Source: AAA164-E04 sp014239995
Lineage (GTDB): Bacteria; Verrucomicrobiota; Verrucomicrobiia; Limisphaerales; AAA164-E04
NCBI GenBank assembly: GCA_029247315.1
Contig: JAQWLM010000042.1
Coordinates: 6,492-70,491 of the forward strand
Reading direction: 5' to 3'
DNA length: 64,000 nt
In this document: piece by piece, positions 27,434-36,567 of the stretch
Layout: each line of letters begins with the position of its first letter
Numbering within the stretch: the stretch's first letter is position 1
Notes under the pieces: model-generated
Databases searched by the model: none
What the model was told of the DNA's origin: nothing
Seen by the model: the letters and a program-made list of their open reading frames with translations, nothing else
Position numbers and translations under genes: made by a program

Positions 27434-29335
27434 TCACAAGTCATCTGTATCGGGTTGAGAGATATATCCGTTGGCAACATACAAATCCTCCCAGCCATCA
27501 TTATCGAAATCTGCAAACTTGGCTCCCCAGGCCCAACCTCCGAAGCCTTCAGCCATGGGTTCAGTGACATCTTCAAAGACACCCTGCCCGGAGTTGCGCA
27601 TCAGGGTGTTTCCGCGAACCATCTTCAAATACTTGGATCGTGTTTGTTCCGGCATATTCTGGTTGAAATCCAATTGGGAGACGACCTGGTTTCCCGCACC
27701 CGAAAACATGCTTGAAACATAAAGGTCCATGTGTCCATCCCGATCATAATCCGCCCATGTGGCGGACATGCCAAAGCCCCAGTCCTGTGTGCCACTCTGG
27801 CTAGAAGCGTCGGTGAAATGAGTCCTTTCATTTTGGAAGAGCTGATTTGGCCCGAAATCGTTGGCGATATAGAGATCCACATCGCCATCGTTGTCGTAGT
27901 CCTCCCACGAGGCAGCAAAGGAGAATCGATAGTTCTCAACTCCCAGACCACACTCATCGGTGACATCAGCAAAACCCAGATTTCCCTGGTTTTGGAGCAG
28001 CACATTCGTCCCTCCATTGCGGGCGCTGTGGAAAGGATGTGGTGTGGGAAAGTCTCCGGTCTTGCCACCGTCCCCGGCGTATCGCAGCACTAGAAGATCG
28101 AGGTCGCCATCCAGGTCGTAGTCTGCTGCGCTTGGTGAATAGCCCATTGGAATGCTGGAAAATCGTTCGATCAGGGAGAATTTACCGGCACCATTATTTT
28201 CCATCACCAGGAACGCAGTGCGGGTCGCCAAGGCAAGGTCGGCATCGCCATCATTGTCCAGGTCCACCAGTAATGCGCCCGTTGAATTATCCAGCCAGTC
28301 AACCCGGGAAGCAGAGGAAACATCGATCAGCGTTCCATCCGTCTGCTGCTGAAACAGAAGGTTGGGCAATCCGCCCGGCTGACAGACATAGAGGTCTTCC
28401 AGTCCATCACCATCCACGTCACCCACGGCGAGTCCGTGGTATCCCAGGAAATCAGGATTCAAGGAGCGATCAATATGGCGTCCCCAGGTGTTCATGCCCC
28501 ACTGTAACTGCTCCCGCCATGCGGGATTGCCTCCGAGCACTCCGATGGCGATGTCATCGAAAGCAACCTCTTGATCCGATATGATTTCGTTTCGAACGAG
28601 CACCGGCATCGACCATCCCACCAATTGTGGGGATTGCTTTTCACCGGTGTCGGCAGGCATTGTCCACGTCGCGTCCACTACGGCAGACGAGTGAGTGGGT
28701 CTGCCTTTTACTGTTCCACGCGCCATCAAGCGCTGCCGGCTCTGAATCTGGCCGTTTGCTGCGTTGATGGCGAAAAGCTTGAAGGATACTTTTTCCTGAG
28801 ACTTGTCTGGGGTGATGGCAAGAAGCTGTTGGAGATGTCGAAGGAAAACGGTGGGCTCGGTTGTCATGGAGCGGCTTTTTTCTGGAGATCTCAGCTCAAG
28901 TGTTCGAATCGATTGGCTTCGGTGAAGCTCGGAGACCTCCTGAAGTCCAGGAACCTGCATCTCAATAGACTCAAGCAGCGACACTGACATGGTTGGATCT
29001 GTTCCCACTTGCATCAGACTTGTGGCGATATCCTTTAACTGTGATTTGATTGCCTTGCTCCACAAGCTGACCGTTTCCTTGGTTTCACCTGTCGTGACAA
29101 TGGAATCTTTGGAAGGGCCCATGCCAGTTGCCGTCTCCTCTGCATCAGATGAGGGAATTGATGCTGGGGTCTTGATCAGCGGTTCCTCCTCCTTCGAACA
29201 CCCCAAAAGCATGATCATGGGCAGACCATACAGGCATGCGAGTCGGTGAAAACGCTTTCGCGCCTTTCCGGCGAATCGCTTTACCGCCACATGCAGGGGG
29301 ACTGCATCATGTGGAGTGAATCGAATGTTACTCAT
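27434..29335 (-). CDS. FG-GAP/VCBS lipoprotein (N-terminal half of a split CRTAC1-type gene)
   Basis: From the ATG at 29335 the protein is about 633 aa with a basic N-terminus and lipoprotein signal (LYGLPMIMLLGC). A TTG at 29434 would lengthen it and overlap the stop of the previous gene. After a helical region (about 60-200) come propeller repeats: VGDVDGDGLEDLYVCQPGG, LLVDLDNDGDADLALATRTA, AADYDLDGDLDLLVLRYAG, WEDYDNDGDVDLYIANDFG and FADFDNDGWEDLYVANGYIS. It ends at TGA (27434-27436), immediately followed in frame by the ATG of the next ORF. It is co-oriented with the 1231-aa SCO-like/FG-GAP gene upstream. Confidence 0.8.
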   Translation of the reverse strand: MSNIRFTPHDAVPLHVAVKRFAGKARKRFHRLACLYGLPMIMLLGCSKEEEPLIKTPASIPSSDAEETATGMGPSKDSIVTTGETKETVSLWSKAIKSQLKDIATSLMQVGTDPTMSVSLLESIEMQVPGLQEVSELHRSQSIRTLELRSPEKSRSMTTEPTVFLRHLQQLLAITPDKSQEKVSFKLFAINAANGQIQSRQRLMARGTVKGRPTHSSAVVDATWTMPADTGEKQSPQLVGWSMPVLVRNEIISDQEVAFDDIAIGVLGGNPAWREQLQWGMNTWGRHIDRSLNPDFLGYHGLAVGDVDGDGLEDLYVCQPGGLPNLLFQQQTDGTLIDVSSASRVDWLDNSTGALLVDLDNDGDADLALATRTAFLVMENNGAGKFSLIERFSSIPMGYSPSAADYDLDGDLDLLVLRYAGDGGKTGDFPTPHPFHSARNGGTNVLLQNQGNLGFADVTDECGLGVENYRFSFAASWEDYDNDGDVDLYIANDFGPNQLFQNERTHFTDASSQSGTQDWGFGMSATWADYDRDGHMDLYVSSMFSGAGNQVVSQLDFNQNMPEQTRSKYLKMVRGNTLMRNSGQGVFEDVTEPMAEGFGGWAWGAKFADFDNDGWEDLYVANGYISQPDTDDL

Positions 29336-29430
29336 GGGTATGAGTTGAAAGCCTGTGAATCGTTTCGTCAAGTTTGTCTGGGTCCTGTTCATCGGCTTGA
29401 TAGCCTTATCCTGCACGGGGAAGGAATTTT

Positions 29431-32400
29431 TCAATGCGGACGATAGCCCACCCCTTCAAAACCCTTGGCCTGGGGAATGTAATTTGAGTCGAACTGAGGA
29501 TCGGGACATCCGATGACATTCTGGTTTTTATCCAGGCTATTTTCGAGATCGGGTATGTCTCCGTCCAGAAAACATCCGCTGACGCCGACGCCAGAAGCGA
29601 GATCCAATTCATAGCGAGCCCCTGGCGGCCATCCCCCAGGGGCATTGTTCATCCAAAAAATTGAATCTTGGTAGATGTTTTCACGATTGGAGTCGTCGAT
29701 CGCGTTTCGATTGCCGGTGAAGGTGCACTTTCGAACGATGACGCGTGATCTGGGGAACAAGGTCAGCGCTCCGGAGCCGTGTTGTGGTTTCCATTTGCCC
29801 GGTGTTTCGGCCCTCTCGTTCATCGGTTCGTTGGACAGGTTGCCGATGAACAGGCAATTCAGAATTTCCGCAGCGCTGCCATGCAGTAAATCCACTCCCG
29901 CACCACTGATAGGGCATCGGTTTCCACGGAAAATACAGTTTCGAAGCAGGACAGACTTAAGCCGACTCCCATCCACATGATCTCGATGCTCGATCGAGAT
30001 TCCCGCACCACAAGGGCTGCTGAAATTATCATAAACCTCCACGTTTTCGATGCTTGGGTAGGATCTTCCAAAGATCTTGATGCCACCTCCGTCGGTGTAG
30101 AAGAATTTCGCCCTCTTCAGGTTGTCGGCATCGATTGGCGGTTGAATGTTCACGGGCTCGTCCAGGTCGGTCACGAAACCATTGGCCCCGGTGATCTTGA
30201 ACCCTCGTATCATGGTTTTACGACTGATTCCGTCCCCGAAATAGATGACGTGATTTACAATTGCCGGGTAACTGGCATCGGATGCTTTGGCGACTTCTGG
30301 GTTGGCAGCTGTTAATATCACTTCACCATCCGCCTCCATCGTGATGCCATCATGTCGGCGATTGAACCAGATCAACGCTTGGGCCGCTTGCTGGGGTCTG
30401 TAAGTTCCTGCATGCACGATGATGTGCTTGCGCTTGGGATCTCTTGCCGCCTGCTCAAGTGCGTCCTGGATATCCTCCCCAGGGTGGACGTGAAAGGCAC
30501 CTTTGTGGGGTGTTGCAGGGGATTTGGGATCACTGTCTTGTGGGATTTGTAGATTTGATGGAATGCCACTCTCCGTGATCCTGAGGGTTTGGTTCAGTCG
30601 AATGGGTCCCTTGATTTCCTGAATAATCCCCGATGGCCAGGTGACCTCCAGACTATCCACCTGCTTGACACTACCCAAGCCGAAGTAGAGCGGAAAATCG
30701 CTGTGAGACAGGTAGCCCGACTGGCCGTCCTTGACCTTCATCAAATGAAGTTCAGCCGACCTGATGCGCACGACGGCCCCAAGTCCACTGCGGTTGGAGT
30801 GCGTCCCAATGAGGTTGACCTTCAGAAAGGTCATATCGGATTTTTTCTCCGATAAGTTACTCAGGAGGACCATGGGATGATGATTCATTTCGTTGGTGAC
30901 GATGTCCAGATCCCCATCATCGTCCACGTCAAAGATGACTGATGAACGGCTTCCCATGGCTCCCCACACCACGACCCGGTCGGGAAATTGATCGAGATTG
31001 GCACCATGACTCTCCAGCAATTCAAGTACAGGGGCCTCCTTATCTGCTCCCAGCAGATCGAGTTCAAACCATGGCACGGCCAGACCGCCTGTCCTTGGTT
31101 CCACACCAAGGACACATTCCGCATGGCGCCATTTTTTTCCAAGGTCGTTTAAGAGCAAGGTGTTCATGCTGTAACGCAATGGAAAGTTCATGCTGGAGGT
31201 CAGGAAGGCATCGTCAAACCCGTCCGCGTTGAGATCATCAACACTCAGTCCCCAGGGCCAGTAATTTTCCGCTCCCAACGCATCGGAAACCTCTTCAAAG
31301 ACGCCTTTCTCGGTTTGCCTGAAAAAGGTGTTGCCAAAGACGCTGCTTCCCTCGGTCTGCAGGAACGAGGGAGGCCATTGCATCGTGGCTTTCTCCCTTT
31401 CTTTTCCGGGCCCCACGTGCTGACTCATGTCGGAGTGCATATCGGTGATGAAGATGTCCAGATCGCCGTCATTTTCAAAATCCATCGCCTTGATGCCCAT
31501 GGCACCCCACGATGTCTTCGGGAAAAGGTTTTTGGCAGCACGGTCAAAACGTTTGCCATTGCGATTGAGAAAAACCTGGTCATTCCCCTGCATGTTCAGC
31601 ATGTAAAGGTCTGTCCATCCATCCGAATCAATATCCACTGGAGCCGCATCTCCCGTCCATCCAAGGTCTACCAACCCTGTTTCTGAACTTACATCTGCAA
31701 ACCTTCGCTTGCCGATGTTTCGGTAAAGTCGACTTGGCTCGGCACGTTCCGGCTTCAAGTGGCCGGCAAAGGCATCCTCGAAACCAAGATAATATTGATC
31801 TCCAATGTCGGCCTCCCCACGGATGCCTTCCATGGTTACCTGAGTTGCCTCATCAGTCGTGTATCGACCCACGTTAGTGACCAGTAGATCCAGAAGTCCA
31901 TCCCGGTCGTAATCAAAAAACACCGCGCTCGAAGGGTGCCCCTTGTATGTCAGACCAGAGCCCGCGGTGATGTTCCTGAATTGACCCTTTCCAAGATTTT
32001 CAAACAGGACATTTCCCTTCCGCAGGGCCGTTACAAAGAGATCAGGATCCCCATCATTGTCGATGTCCGCAAAGGCTGCCGAGACCCCAATGCGGTCGCT
32101 GACAAAAACCCCGGCGCGCTCCGTGATATCTTCGAATTTTCCATCTCCAAGATTGCGCCATAGTTCATTGCCACCGACCTGGTTCACAAAATAGATATCA
32201 AGCCGCGCGTCACCATCCACATCCGCCACCACGATTCCGGATCCGTGATCGTAGTGTACTCCTTTGAATCGCTTTCCCGAATCGTCCACGATTTTATGCA
32301 TGAAGCGTATGCCACTTTCCTTTCTGCGGTCGGAAAAACCGAAGTCGTGGAAGGCTTGAATGGATTTCGCTGACTCCCGCTGTGATCGCACTTGAGCATC

Positions 32401-33126
32401 GAGCCAGGATGGATCTTGAACATCCGAAGGGATGTTGATGATTTCAGCTTGCAGTGCAGCGAGGTCCGTGGCCAGTGCATGGATGGTTTGGGGGTGTCCC
32501 GGTTCATACAGTCCTCGAATTCTTTGGTAGGCATCCACAAGGACCAGGCGGGCCCCTTGAAGCATTTCCTCTGGAGTCTGCCCCTCGGAATTAATGGCAC
32601 GTTTAAAGTCTCCTCGAAGGAGCACGCTGCGCATTGCCTCGATGGAACCGGTCAGGGATTGCCACATCTGTTTGCTGGCATCTGTGTCGATCGCGCGTTT
32701 CCTCAGTACCTCGGTCGGATCGTTCGACGGGTTGACGGTGAAGCTGATAATACGAATCCCCATGGAGTTTGTGCCTCCCTTTACCCAATCCAGGACGGAA
32801 CTGAGAAGGTCGCCTTGATGGGCGCCGACTCCCGTATCTCGTCCGTCTGTGAAATGAGCGATCCAAGGTACACCTGAAAGGCTGTCCGAGTGAAAAGGTT
32901 TCCCACTCTGGTCGGTGAGTGTGAAGATAGGGGCATAACCCACGATTTCCGGATGTGGGCGTTCAGGAAGCATTTCAATCGCCCCCACCGGGGGGGTAAT
33001 CGCCAATTCCTCAGGTGTTGATTCCATCTCTTCTCTGCTGCAGGAGGGAAGCCATAACAAGGCGGTGATCAGAGAGATGTAACAAGGAAAGAGACTTGAA
33101 CTGGAGATGGTTGGGTGCAGCTTCAT
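29431..33126 (-). CDS. Giant lipoprotein: SCO1-like domain, FG-GAP/UnbV propeller and right-handed beta-helix
   Basis: 1231 aa. The lipoprotein signal ends in lipobox LPSC (Cys29). Residues about 60-160 look like an SCO1/SenC thioredoxin-fold domain (IFTLTDQSGKPFHSDSLSG, then VNPSNDPTEVLRKRA), but the copper-binding CxxxC is replaced by HFTDGRDTGVG. Residues about 275-860 carry FG-GAP/VCBS repeats (VADVDGDARLDIYFVNQVGG, FADIDNDGDPDLFVTAL, MDFENDGDLDIFITDMH) and an ASPIC/UnbV-like segment. From about 890 to the end there is a parallel beta-helix/DUF1565-type region (HVHPGEDIQDALEQAAR, GGGIKIFGRSYPSIENVEVY, KCTFTGNRNAIDD). It is probably anchored in the outer membrane and surface exposed. It is the first gene of a unit with the two ORFs downstream. 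Confidence 0.8.
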   Translation of the reverse strand: MKLHPTISSSSLFPCYISLITALLWLPSCSREEMESTPEELAITPPVGAIEMLPERPHPEIVGYAPIFTLTDQSGKPFHSDSLSGVPWIAHFTDGRDTGVGAHQGDLLSSVLDWVKGGTNSMGIRIISFTVNPSNDPTEVLRKRAIDTDASKQMWQSLTGSIEAMRSVLLRGDFKRAINSEGQTPEEMLQGARLVLVDAYQRIRGLYEPGHPQTIHALATDLAALQAEIINIPSDVQDPSWLDAQVRSQRESAKSIQAFHDFGFSDRRKESGIRFMHKIVDDSGKRFKGVHYDHGSGIVVADVDGDARLDIYFVNQVGGNELWRNLGDGKFEDITERAGVFVSDRIGVSAAFADIDNDGDPDLFVTALRKGNVLFENLGKGQFRNITAGSGLTYKGHPSSAVFFDYDRDGLLDLLVTNVGRYTTDEATQVTMEGIRGEADIGDQYYLGFEDAFAGHLKPERAEPSRLYRNIGKRRFADVSSETGLVDLGWTGDAAPVDIDSDGWTDLYMLNMQGNDQVFLNRNGKRFDRAAKNLFPKTSWGAMGIKAMDFENDGDLDIFITDMHSDMSQHVGPGKEREKATMQWPPSFLQTEGSSVFGNTFFRQTEKGVFEEVSDALGAENYWPWGLSVDDLNADGFDDAFLTSSMNFPLRYSMNTLLLNDLGKKWRHAECVLGVEPRTGGLAVPWFELDLLGADKEAPVLELLESHGANLDQFPDRVVVWGAMGSRSSVIFDVDDDGDLDIVTNEMNHHPMVLLSNLSEKKSDMTFLKVNLIGTHSNRSGLGAVVRIRSAELHLMKVKDGQSGYLSHSDFPLYFGLGSVKQVDSLEVTWPSGIIQEIKGPIRLNQTLRITESGIPSNLQIPQDSDPKSPATPHKGAFHVHPGEDIQDALEQAARDPKRKHIIVHAGTYRPQQAAQALIWFNRRHDGITMEADGEVILTAANPEVAKASDASYPAIVNHVIYFGDGISRKTMIRGFKITGANGFVTDLDEPVNIQPPIDADNLKRAKFFYTDGGGIKIFGRSYPSIENVEVYDNFSSPCGAGISIEHRDHVDGSRLKSVLLRNCIFRGNRCPISGAGVDLLHGSAAEILNCLFIGNLSNEPMNERAETPGKWKPQHGSGALTLFPRSRVIVRKCTFTGNRNAIDDSNRENIYQDSIFWMNNAPGGWPPGARYELDLASGVGVSGCFLDGDIPDLENSLDKNQNVIGCPDPQFDSNYIPQAKGFEGVGYRPH

Positions 33127-33713
33127 TTAACAGAAAGATATAAGGTCATAGCATGCCCATTGTTTTTGCCGTTCGGCAATCGAAAACGTATCCCGGTTAG
33201 GACTCCATTTGCTCGGATTGTGTTTTGTGCACTTTACTCCTGAACACGCAGGATTGAGTTCCATTCCCCACATCACTGTATCGCCGGGGGCGGCCTATGC
33301 CTGACATATTTGTCATGCCTTGGTAACACGGGCTCTTCCCTATTTGATGCTCATTAACCACATGATCAGAACAAGTGAACCGACGGAACGATGAACCTCA
33401 TTGGGTTTTCAGTGGTTTTTAATGTTTCCTGAAGGTTCCTCAGGGTAATGATTCCAGAACGGACAGCACAGAAGGTTGTCTGGCGAATTTCAATCAGCGT
33501 CATGGGTTTCGGGCTCCGGAGGATTCACGGTGCAGTCCACGCCGTCGGCCTGTGTTTCTTCGAGGACTCCTTCAACGTAAAGAATGATCGAGCCAACGGT
33601 AAGTTTCAGATTATTTCCCAAGCCACGGATCGAAATGCCCACAGGCAGCGGATTCCTAATGTCGGAAATACGGGAATTAGAAATGCCATCATCCAATCAG
33701 GTCCTGAGGTTTG
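33127..33713. other. Intergenic stretch
   Basis: About 590 bp between the start of the giant lipoprotein gene and the LysR stop. It should include the promoter of the lipoprotein unit. Apart from a possible small minus-strand ORF (33490-33696) nothing was recognised. Confidence 0.3.
33490..33696 (-). CDS. Possible small protein, unrecognised
   Basis: A 68-codon frame just 17 bp after the LysR stop, on the same strand. Its translation (PLPVGISIRGLGNNLKLTVG, then VEGVLEETQADG and an acidic, Pro-rich end) has protein-like composition, unlike most chance frames here. I do not recognise a family, there is no clear ribosome site, and it could be the tail of a decayed gene. Confidence 0.25.
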   Translation of the reverse strand: MDDGISNSRISDIRNPLPVGISIRGLGNNLKLTVGSIILYVEGVLEETQADGVDCTVNPPEPETHDAD

Positions 33714-34703
33714 TTAATTTGAATCAGAGGGCCAGATTTCAATAGGCCACCCTTCGATTTTCTTCAAACGGGTGACATCTTTGCAGCGTTCAAAAAAAGC
33801 CTTATCCACACCTTCCATGGATTTCCCCTGGGGAAGTAAGATTCCCCAGTCCCTCCTCAACAAGGGTTCACCATAGGAAAGGTTGATGAGTTCAGACCGT
33901 TCGAGCTCCTTTAATACAAACCACTCTGGAAGAACGGCAATTCCATGCCCCAGCATGGCAAAGGATTTAATGGCCGCCATACTTTCGAAATAGGCAATGG
34001 ACCGCGGAGTGATGCCACAGGACTGCAAGCAGGACTCCACCAGTTGGTTGCCGTCGCTTTTCTTGGCGAACATGGCAAATCGATGATGACCAGATTCAAT
34101 TTCGCTTAGAGAGGCAGCCGTGATGGATGGCCTGTGAGGGGAAATAAGAAAACACAAGGAGTCTCTGAACAGGGTTTGGAACTCAAGCTGTTCCATGACG
34201 CTAGGGCGTAGACTGAACCCTATGTCTACCCGGCGCTGGCGAATAGCCTCGGTAATTTCCTTTGCAGATCTTGTGAATACATTAAAGGTGCAATCGGGAA
34301 ATTCCTTGAAAAGTTTGCCTGTGACCTGAGGTAGAAAAAAATGTTCAATAGAGTGACATGTTCCAATGGAGTAATTGGGATGGTTTCGTTGTTCAGACCT
34401 GATGAACAACGCCCTTCGGGTTTCCGCCATGGTTCGTTCGATGCGCAATCCATGATCAAACAGAACGAGTCCTGCGTCAGTTAGCCTCATTTTTCTCCCA
34501 GCCTTGCGCAACAAACCGCAGCCAAGTTCCCTTTCCAGATCGTGAATGGAGTGGCTGATGGCAGACTGAACGGTTTGCAAAACTCTGGCTGCTTCAGTGT
34601 AACTTTCGCTCCTCCCAACGGCCATGAAAACCCTGAGCTTCCGGCTGTCTATCAATTCTTCTGAGGCCTCGTTAAGTTCCATGGCAGGAGATGAATCCTT
34701 CAA
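33714..34703 (-). CDS. LysR-family transcriptional regulator
   Basis: 329 aa. The N-terminal winged helix (residues about 18-77) is typical of LysR proteins: RKLRVFMAVGRSESYTEAAR, QTVQSAISHSIHDLERELG and GRKMRLTDAGLVLF. The remainder is the periplasmic-binding-protein-like effector domain (YSIGTCHSIEHFFLPQVTGK, ITEAIRQRRVDIGFSLRP). It is transcribed away from the porin-urt-ure cluster with a 585-bp shared upstream region, the usual geometry for a LysR protein controlling its divergent neighbour. It is a candidate regulator of urea uptake and urease, responding to nitrogen or to a co-inducer that cannot be deduced. Confidence 0.9.
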   Translation of the reverse strand: MKDSSPAMELNEASEELIDSRKLRVFMAVGRSESYTEAARVLQTVQSAISHSIHDLERELGCGLLRKAGRKMRLTDAGLVLFDHGLRIERTMAETRRALFIRSEQRNHPNYSIGTCHSIEHFFLPQVTGKLFKEFPDCTFNVFTRSAKEITEAIRQRRVDIGFSLRPSVMEQLEFQTLFRDSLCFLISPHRPSITAASLSEIESGHHRFAMFAKKSDGNQLVESCLQSCGITPRSIAYFESMAAIKSFAMLGHGIAVLPEWFVLKELERSELINLSYGEPLLRRDWGILLPQGKSMEGVDKAFFERCKDVTRLKKIEGWPIEIWPSDSN

Positions 34704-35287
34704 ATTAAGTTAAAGATAAACTCAAGTTAGCAACTTCCGTTCCAGAGCCCGAAAGGACCTGATTTCGACGTCATATTGATTCAAAAAACGCAAAGTGTGC
34801 AAAAAAGACCATCCGTAGTGCAATCCCGGAAACAGTTGAAAGAAATCTGTATCTATTTTGCTTCGCTGAAATCATTCAAGTTCGGATGAGGCATAATCAA
34901 GGTTTGGCAACGTTTTGATCATGCTTCACCTATATGGCGGTTATGTGAAATCTCCTTTTAGTGTCCGTTGTCTCTGACACGTGCACAAGTTTAAGACTAA
35001 TCTGCAAACCAGATGCTCTGCATGAAATATAAAGATGCGTAAAAAAATACAATCTGGAGTTTTAGAAAACTATTGGAGTTTTTAAATCACGTGTGCACTT
35101 GGTGAAAGATTCCAAAACACATTTGAATTTAAGGAATTGTCTCCATAAATATACGAAAACACACCCATAAAAGCCAAAATCCATAACTTCTATGGCTTGG
35201 CATTATTGTTGCTAAGGCTTCGATCACAGTTGTGAAAATGATATTTTCCAACCTTTTTAAATGACTCCTAAATTGAATAATCCTGAT
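34704..35287. promoter_or_regulatory. Divergent AT-rich control region between LysR gene and porin-urea cluster
   Basis: About 580 bp, conspicuously AT-rich, with no convincing ORF. Two similar motifs with a CACGTG core occur at 34977-34990 (gacacgtgcacaag) and 35087-35100 (tcacgtgtgcactt), about 110 bp apart. Spaced sites of this sort could be operators for the LysR protein, although the classical T-N11-A half-site pattern is not decisive. The short palindrome aaaatgatatttt lies at 35236-35248, close to the porin start. No sigma-54 (GG-N10-GC) element is obvious. The assignments are tentative. Confidence 0.35.
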
Positions 35288-36547
35288 ATGAAAAATAAAA
35301 AGAGGGCACTTTTATGTGCCTTTATTGTGATCATCCACAACCTGCTGTGTGCCGCAGAGGCGGCCTCTCCTCCCGACTCACCAGTTCCTAGTCTGGAAAC
35401 AATGAAAGCATCGAACATGGAACTACGAGAGAGGTTAGAGGTGCTTGAAAAACGATTGGGAGTCGAGCCGGATGTAATGGAACAGCAGGGGCAGGAAGAT
35501 GGTTGGAGTATACTGAAGGAATCGAAATTGAGCGGTTTTGCGATGGTTTCTTTTTTTCATGACACCTCCGATCCGGCAGACGGTCGCTCCAATGGATATT
35601 TGTGGAGCGACAATACTGATGAGTTGACTCTTAACAAAGTGAAACTCACCTTGGAGAATCCAGCATCCCGCAGTGCGACAGACTGGGATGCGGGTTATCA
35701 TGTTTCAGCCATGTTTGGAACCGATGCGCGTTTTTTGAACCCCTCGGGTGGATTTACTGGCATGGATGACATCCGACAGGCATATGTGGATATCAATGTT
35801 CCTGTAGGGGAGGGATTAAACATCAAGGCGGGTCAGTTGATTTCCCTCTGGAATTTTGAATCTGGAGACGGAGGAACTGTTAATCCCAATTTCTCACAGG
35901 GTAATCAATGGTACTTTACCGGAAACCCTCCAGGTACAGGTGTCCAATTATCTTACCCTGTTTCCGAAAAAGTTGATTTTACCCTGAGAGCACAAAACGG
36001 GTTTTATGCTGGGGCTGCGGACGGTAATAACGGCAAAACATTGCTGTCGAGCATTGGAATCAAACCTAATGAAGACATCTGGTTTAAATTCAACGGGGTC
36101 GCTGGACCCGAGACCAGCGCCGATGACTGGCTTACGGGTGCCCAGATGCTTGCTGGAGTCAATCTGGGAACAGAGTTGAATCTTCAGGCGGCTACAGAAC
36201 TCTCTTATCTCACCTGGGAATCCATGTCCGTGGCTCAACTCGGAGAACGCGGAGACGCTGTATCAGCGGGGCTCTGGTTGTGGGGTGATTTTACCGAAAA
36301 ACTTGGGTTCGGCTTGCGCGCAGATGTTGTGAACGATCAAGATGGTTCCTTCACTTCTGGTCTGCTTGGTTTTCCTGCCAACCCCGGGCAGGAAATATAT
36401 TCCACTACGTTGACCGTGACCTACAAACCCATTGCAAAACTTAAAATACAACCTGAGGTAAGATACGACACCACAACCCTCGCAGGAGGCTACGATGGTG
36501 ATGACAGTCGATGGACAATTGGCCTCGGCGCAAGCTACACCTTTTAA
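35288..36547 (+). CDS. Outer-membrane porin-like beta-barrel with N-terminal coiled coil
   Basis: 419 aa from the ATG at 35288, chosen because it starts the signal peptide (MKNKKRALLCAFIVIIHNLL, then AAEAA); an ATG at 35261 adds nine residues. After cleavage there is a short coiled coil (MKASNMELRERLEVLEKRLG). It is followed by alternating amphipathic beta-strands such as GFAMVSFFHDTSD, LNLQAATELSYLTWESMS and LKIQPEVRYDTTTLAGGYDG, ending in the C-terminal aromatic YTF typical of outer-membrane barrels. As the first gene of the urt-ure cluster it likely brings urea or other small solutes across the outer membrane (inference from position). The barrel family is a DUF1597/OmpL-type 'putative beta-barrel porin-2', with modest certainty. 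Confidence 0.82.
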   Translation: MKNKKRALLCAFIVIIHNLLCAAEAASPPDSPVPSLETMKASNMELRERLEVLEKRLGVEPDVMEQQGQEDGWSILKESKLSGFAMVSFFHDTSDPADGRSNGYLWSDNTDELTLNKVKLTLENPASRSATDWDAGYHVSAMFGTDARFLNPSGGFTGMDDIRQAYVDINVPVGEGLNIKAGQLISLWNFESGDGGTVNPNFSQGNQWYFTGNPPGTGVQLSYPVSEKVDFTLRAQNGFYAGAADGNNGKTLLSSIGIKPNEDIWFKFNGVAGPETSADDWLTGAQMLAGVNLGTELNLQAATELSYLTWESMSVAQLGERGDAVSAGLWLWGDFTEKLGFGLRADVVNDQDGSFTSGLLGFPANPGQEIYSTTLTVTYKPIAKLKIQPEVRYDTTTLAGGYDGDDSRWTIGLGASYTF

Positions 36548-36567
36548 TTCCAAAATGATTCACCTTT

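Noticed and set aside
33448..33717. 89-aa plus-strand frame next to the LysR gene
   Set aside because: It has no family resemblance, and the opposite-strand small frame has more protein-like composition; neither is firm.
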